Of a stretch of 64,000 nt of DNA, positions 62,029 through 64,000 are shown one piece after another. The notes beneath the pieces were generated by a model, which made no database searches, was not told the origin of the DNA, and saw nothing but the letters and a program-made list of their open reading frames with translations. Made by a program: the position numbers and the translations under genes. This DNA is from Taklimakanibacter lacteus (GTDB taxonomy: Bacteria; Pseudomonadota; Alphaproteobacteria; Rhizobiales; Aestuariivirgaceae): assembly GCA_003576695.1 (NCBI GenBank), contig QOZQ01000005.1, forward strand, positions 124,001 to 188,000. Reading direction: 5' to 3'. The number at the start of each line of letters is the position of its first letter. The first letter of the stretch is position 1.

Positions 62029-63362
62029 CTCAAAAGCTCCTTGACCTCGCCGAAGCCGCTCTCGCCGCCGCAAAACAATCCGGCGCAACATCCGCCGATG
62101 CGCTGGTCGTCGATGGAAGCAGCCTCGACGTTGCCGTGCGCGACGGCACGATCGAAAATCTCGAGCAGTCGGAGGCCTGCGAGGTGGGCCTTCGGGTCTT
62201 TGTCGGCCAGTCTTCCGCGGCGATCGCCACATCCAAGATCGATGCGGCCGGCATCGCACGCATTGCCGAGCAGGCTGTCGCCATGGCGAAAGCGGCGCCG
62301 CCCGATCCCTATGCCGGCCTTGCGGATGCAGACCAGATCGCGAAGACCTGGGCTCAACTCGACATAGCGGGCGATGACATGCCCGACGCCGCGACCTTGC
62401 GCGACATGGCGCTCGGCGCCGAGAGCGCTGCGCTCGCCGTCGAAGGGGTGAGCAAATCAGGCGGCGCCGGCGCTTCGGCATCAGCCCGTACCGTCGTGCT
62501 CGCCGCCTCCAACGGCTTTGCCGGCAGCTACCGGCGCACCGGACTGTCGCTCAGCGCGACGGCCATCGCCGGCGAAGGCACGGGCATGGAGCGCGATTAC
62601 GATTTCTCCTCCGTCATTCACCGCAGTGATCTCAGGTCGCCGGAGGACATCGGCCGCGAGGCCGGGCGGCGCGCGGCGCGCAAGATCAATCCGCGCAAGG
62701 TCAGGTCGCAGTCGGTGCCGGTCATCTATGACAACCGCATCGCCTCGAGCCTCGTCGGCCATTTCCTCTCCGCCATCATGGGCTCGGCCATCGCGCGCGG
62801 CACGAGCTTCCTGCGCGACAAGCTCGGCCAGCCGGTCTTCGCGCCCACGATCCAGATCTTCGACGATCCGCTGCGGGCGCGCGGCCTCGCCTCGCGGCCC
62901 TTCGATGCGGAAGGCATCGCCACCAGGAGGCTCCCGCTCATCGAAGACGGCGTGCTCAAGAGCTGGATCCTCGATCTGGGCTCGGCGCGCCAACTCGGCC
63001 TTGCGACGACCGGCCATGCGGCGCGCGGCCTTGCCGGCCCGCCAGGCCCCTCCTCGTCCAATGTGGAGATGCGGCCGGGCCGCGAGGACCTCGCCCAGAT
63101 GATGAAGGCGATCGGCACCGGCTTTTACGTCACCGAGCTCATCGGCCATGGCCCGAATATCGTGACCGGCGATTACAGCCGGGGTGCGGCGGGCTTCTGG
63201 GTCGAGAATGGCGAGATCGCCTATCCGGTGAGCGAGGTGACACTGGCCGGCAAGCTCGCCGACATGTTCCGCCGTCTCACCCCGGCCAATGACCTCATCT
63301 ACCGCACCTCCCTCACCGCGCCCTCCTGCCTCATCGAAGGGATGACCCTTGGCGGACGCTGA
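62025..63362 (+). CDS. pmbA: PmbA/TldE, inactive-type subunit of the TldD protease
   Basis: A 445-residue member of the TldD/PmbA family and likely partner of TldD at 47.5-48.9 kb. It lacks the HExxxH zinc motif (the corresponding SLVGHFLSAIMGSAI stretch has only one His), as in other PmbA proteins. Conserved stretches are GLRVFVGQSSAAIATSKID and the C-terminal RGAAGFWVENGEIAYPVSEVTLAG. It is coupled to ubiA and overlaps the cysQ-like gene by 14 bases. Confidence 0.93.
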   Translation: MTQKLLDLAEAALAAAKQSGATSADALVVDGSSLDVAVRDGTIENLEQSEACEVGLRVFVGQSSAAIATSKIDAAGIARIAEQAVAMAKAAPPDPYAGLADADQIAKTWAQLDIAGDDMPDAATLRDMALGAESAALAVEGVSKSGGAGASASARTVVLAASNGFAGSYRRTGLSLSATAIAGEGTGMERDYDFSSVIHRSDLRSPEDIGREAGRRAARKINPRKVRSQSVPVIYDNRIASSLVGHFLSAIMGSAIARGTSFLRDKLGQPVFAPTIQIFDDPLRARGLASRPFDAEGIATRRLPLIEDGVLKSWILDLGSARQLGLATTGHAARGLAGPPGPSSSNVEMRPGREDLAQMMKAIGTGFYVTELIGHGPNIVTGDYSRGAAGFWVENGEIAYPVSEVTLAGKLADMFRRLTPANDLIYRTSLTAPSCLIEGMTLGGR

Positions 63363-64000
63363 GCTTCTCCACGCCGCGGTGCGCGAAGCGGGCCGTCTGG
63401 CCCGCTCTTTGTTCCAGCAGAAGATCAAGCGCTGGACGAAGAGCGACGGATCGCCGGTGACCGAGGCCGATCTCGCGGTCGACAAGGTCCTGAAGGCGTT
63501 GCTGCATGAGGCGCGTCCCGATTATGGCTGGCTGTCGGAGGAAACACCCGACACGCCGGACCGGCTGGCGCGGCGCCAGGTATGGATCGTCGATCCGATC
63601 GACGGCACCCGCGCCTTCGCGCAAGGCGGCGATGAATGGTGCGTGGCGGCCGCCCTTCTCGTCGACGGGAGGCCTGAGCTTGCCGCCATCTACCGGCCGA
63701 TGGCGGATCAATTCTATGAAGCGCAACGCGGCAAGGGTGCAAGGCTGAATGGCGAGAAGCTGCAGTTGGCCCGACCTTCCGGGCTTGCCGGTGCGCGCGT
63801 ACTCGGCAATGCGAGCGCCATCCGGCAGCTCGAAGCCACGGCGCCGATCGAAGCGATCGCCAGCGGCAACACGCCACTGGCGATGCGCCTTGCGCGGGTG
63901 GCGTCAGGCGAGCTCGAGGCCGCCCTCTCCACCACGCCCAAGCATGACTGGGACCTTGCGGCGGGCGACCTTCTGGTGCACGAAGCGGGCGGAACCGTCA
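63349..64000 (+). CDS. cysQ: Inositol monophosphatase-family protein (CysQ-like), 3' truncated by the window
   Basis: At least 217 residues, running off the window. The metal-binding motif of the inositol monophosphatase superfamily is VWIVDPIDGTRAFAQG, preceded by WLSEETPD and followed by the second site HDWDLAAGDLLVHEAGG. The N-terminal VTEADLAVDK is typical of 3'(2'),5'-bisphosphate nucleotidase and histidinol-phosphatase relatives. I chose a TTG start 6 bases after GAAGGGA that overlaps pmbA; no ATG fits in frame. The assignment as CysQ rather than a general inositol phosphatase is tentative. Confidence 0.83.
   Translation, partial: MADAELLHAAVREAGRLARSLFQQKIKRWTKSDGSPVTEADLAVDKVLKALLHEARPDYGWLSEETPDTPDRLARRQVWIVDPIDGTRAFAQGGDEWCVAAALLVDGRPELAAIYRPMADQFYEAQRGKGARLNGEKLQLARPSGLAGARVLGNASAIRQLEATAPIEAIASGNTPLAMRLARVASGELEAALSTTPKHDWDLAAGDLLVHEAGGTV

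Overview
This window is GC-rich, gene-dense chromosomal DNA from an alphaproteobacterium, most likely order Hyphomicrobiales (Rhizobiales). The evidence is the F0 ATP synthase operon with paired b' and b subunits and no F1 genes, the order ctaC-ctaD-ctaB-coxF-ctaG-ctaE-DUF983-SURF1 leading into thrC and an M16 peptidase, a plant-type gshA, an IalB-family protein, DUF1127, and a CCCTCTCCCC/GGGGAGAGGG palindrome. Genus and species cannot be read from the sequence. I saw no rRNA, tRNA, CRISPR array, insertion sequence or prophage.

Layout. 0-7 kb: the 3' end of smc, a small unknown gene, an AmpG-type permease, the atpI-B-E-F'-F operon with a readable promoter and terminator, and two exported proteins (MBL fold, DUF2167). 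7-14 kb: gcvT-gcvH-gcvP behind a tandem glycine riboswitch, then a heme-type TonB receptor. 14-18 kb: ispH-rnhA, a peroxiredoxin with a Tat-exported DsbD-alpha-like protein, and yqgE. 17.8-33.2 kb is the main accessory region: thirteen same-strand, closely spaced genes (SDR, class II aldolase, sugar-type ABC importer, PfkB kinase, SDR, acetoacetyl-CoA synthetase, cysteine-less thiolase-like protein, DUF35, MaoC, MFS), then a GntR/UTRA regulator and a divergent canonical thiolase. A perfect 14-bp inverted repeat surrounds the -35 box of the operon's predicted promoter.

33-47 kb: a membrane-bound PAS-GGDEF-EAL protein, a GNAT acetyltransferase, an M16 peptidase, thrC, and the cytochrome c oxidase structural and assembly genes. 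47-50 kb: ialB, tldD and a small toxin-antitoxin island. 50-56 kb: a class V aminotransferase, a glyoxalase-like protein, and a HAD-MATE-DUF937-DUF937 operon. 56-64 kb: divergent DUF1127 and LysR genes, a nitronate monooxygenase, a DUF2569/secreted protein pair, rsmE-gshA, and ubiA-pmbA-cysQ, which runs off the window.

The most promising candidate for an undescribed system is the 17.8-33.2 kb operon. It appears to join carbohydrate uptake, phosphorylation and aldol cleavage to CoA-ester chemistry. The MaoC/DUF35/cysteine-less-thiolase trio resembles steroid side-chain hydratase-aldolase systems, and an acetoacetyl-CoA synthetase with a true thiolase could dispose of a ketone-body fragment. 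The substrate is unknown, and the pathway is inferred from gene content.
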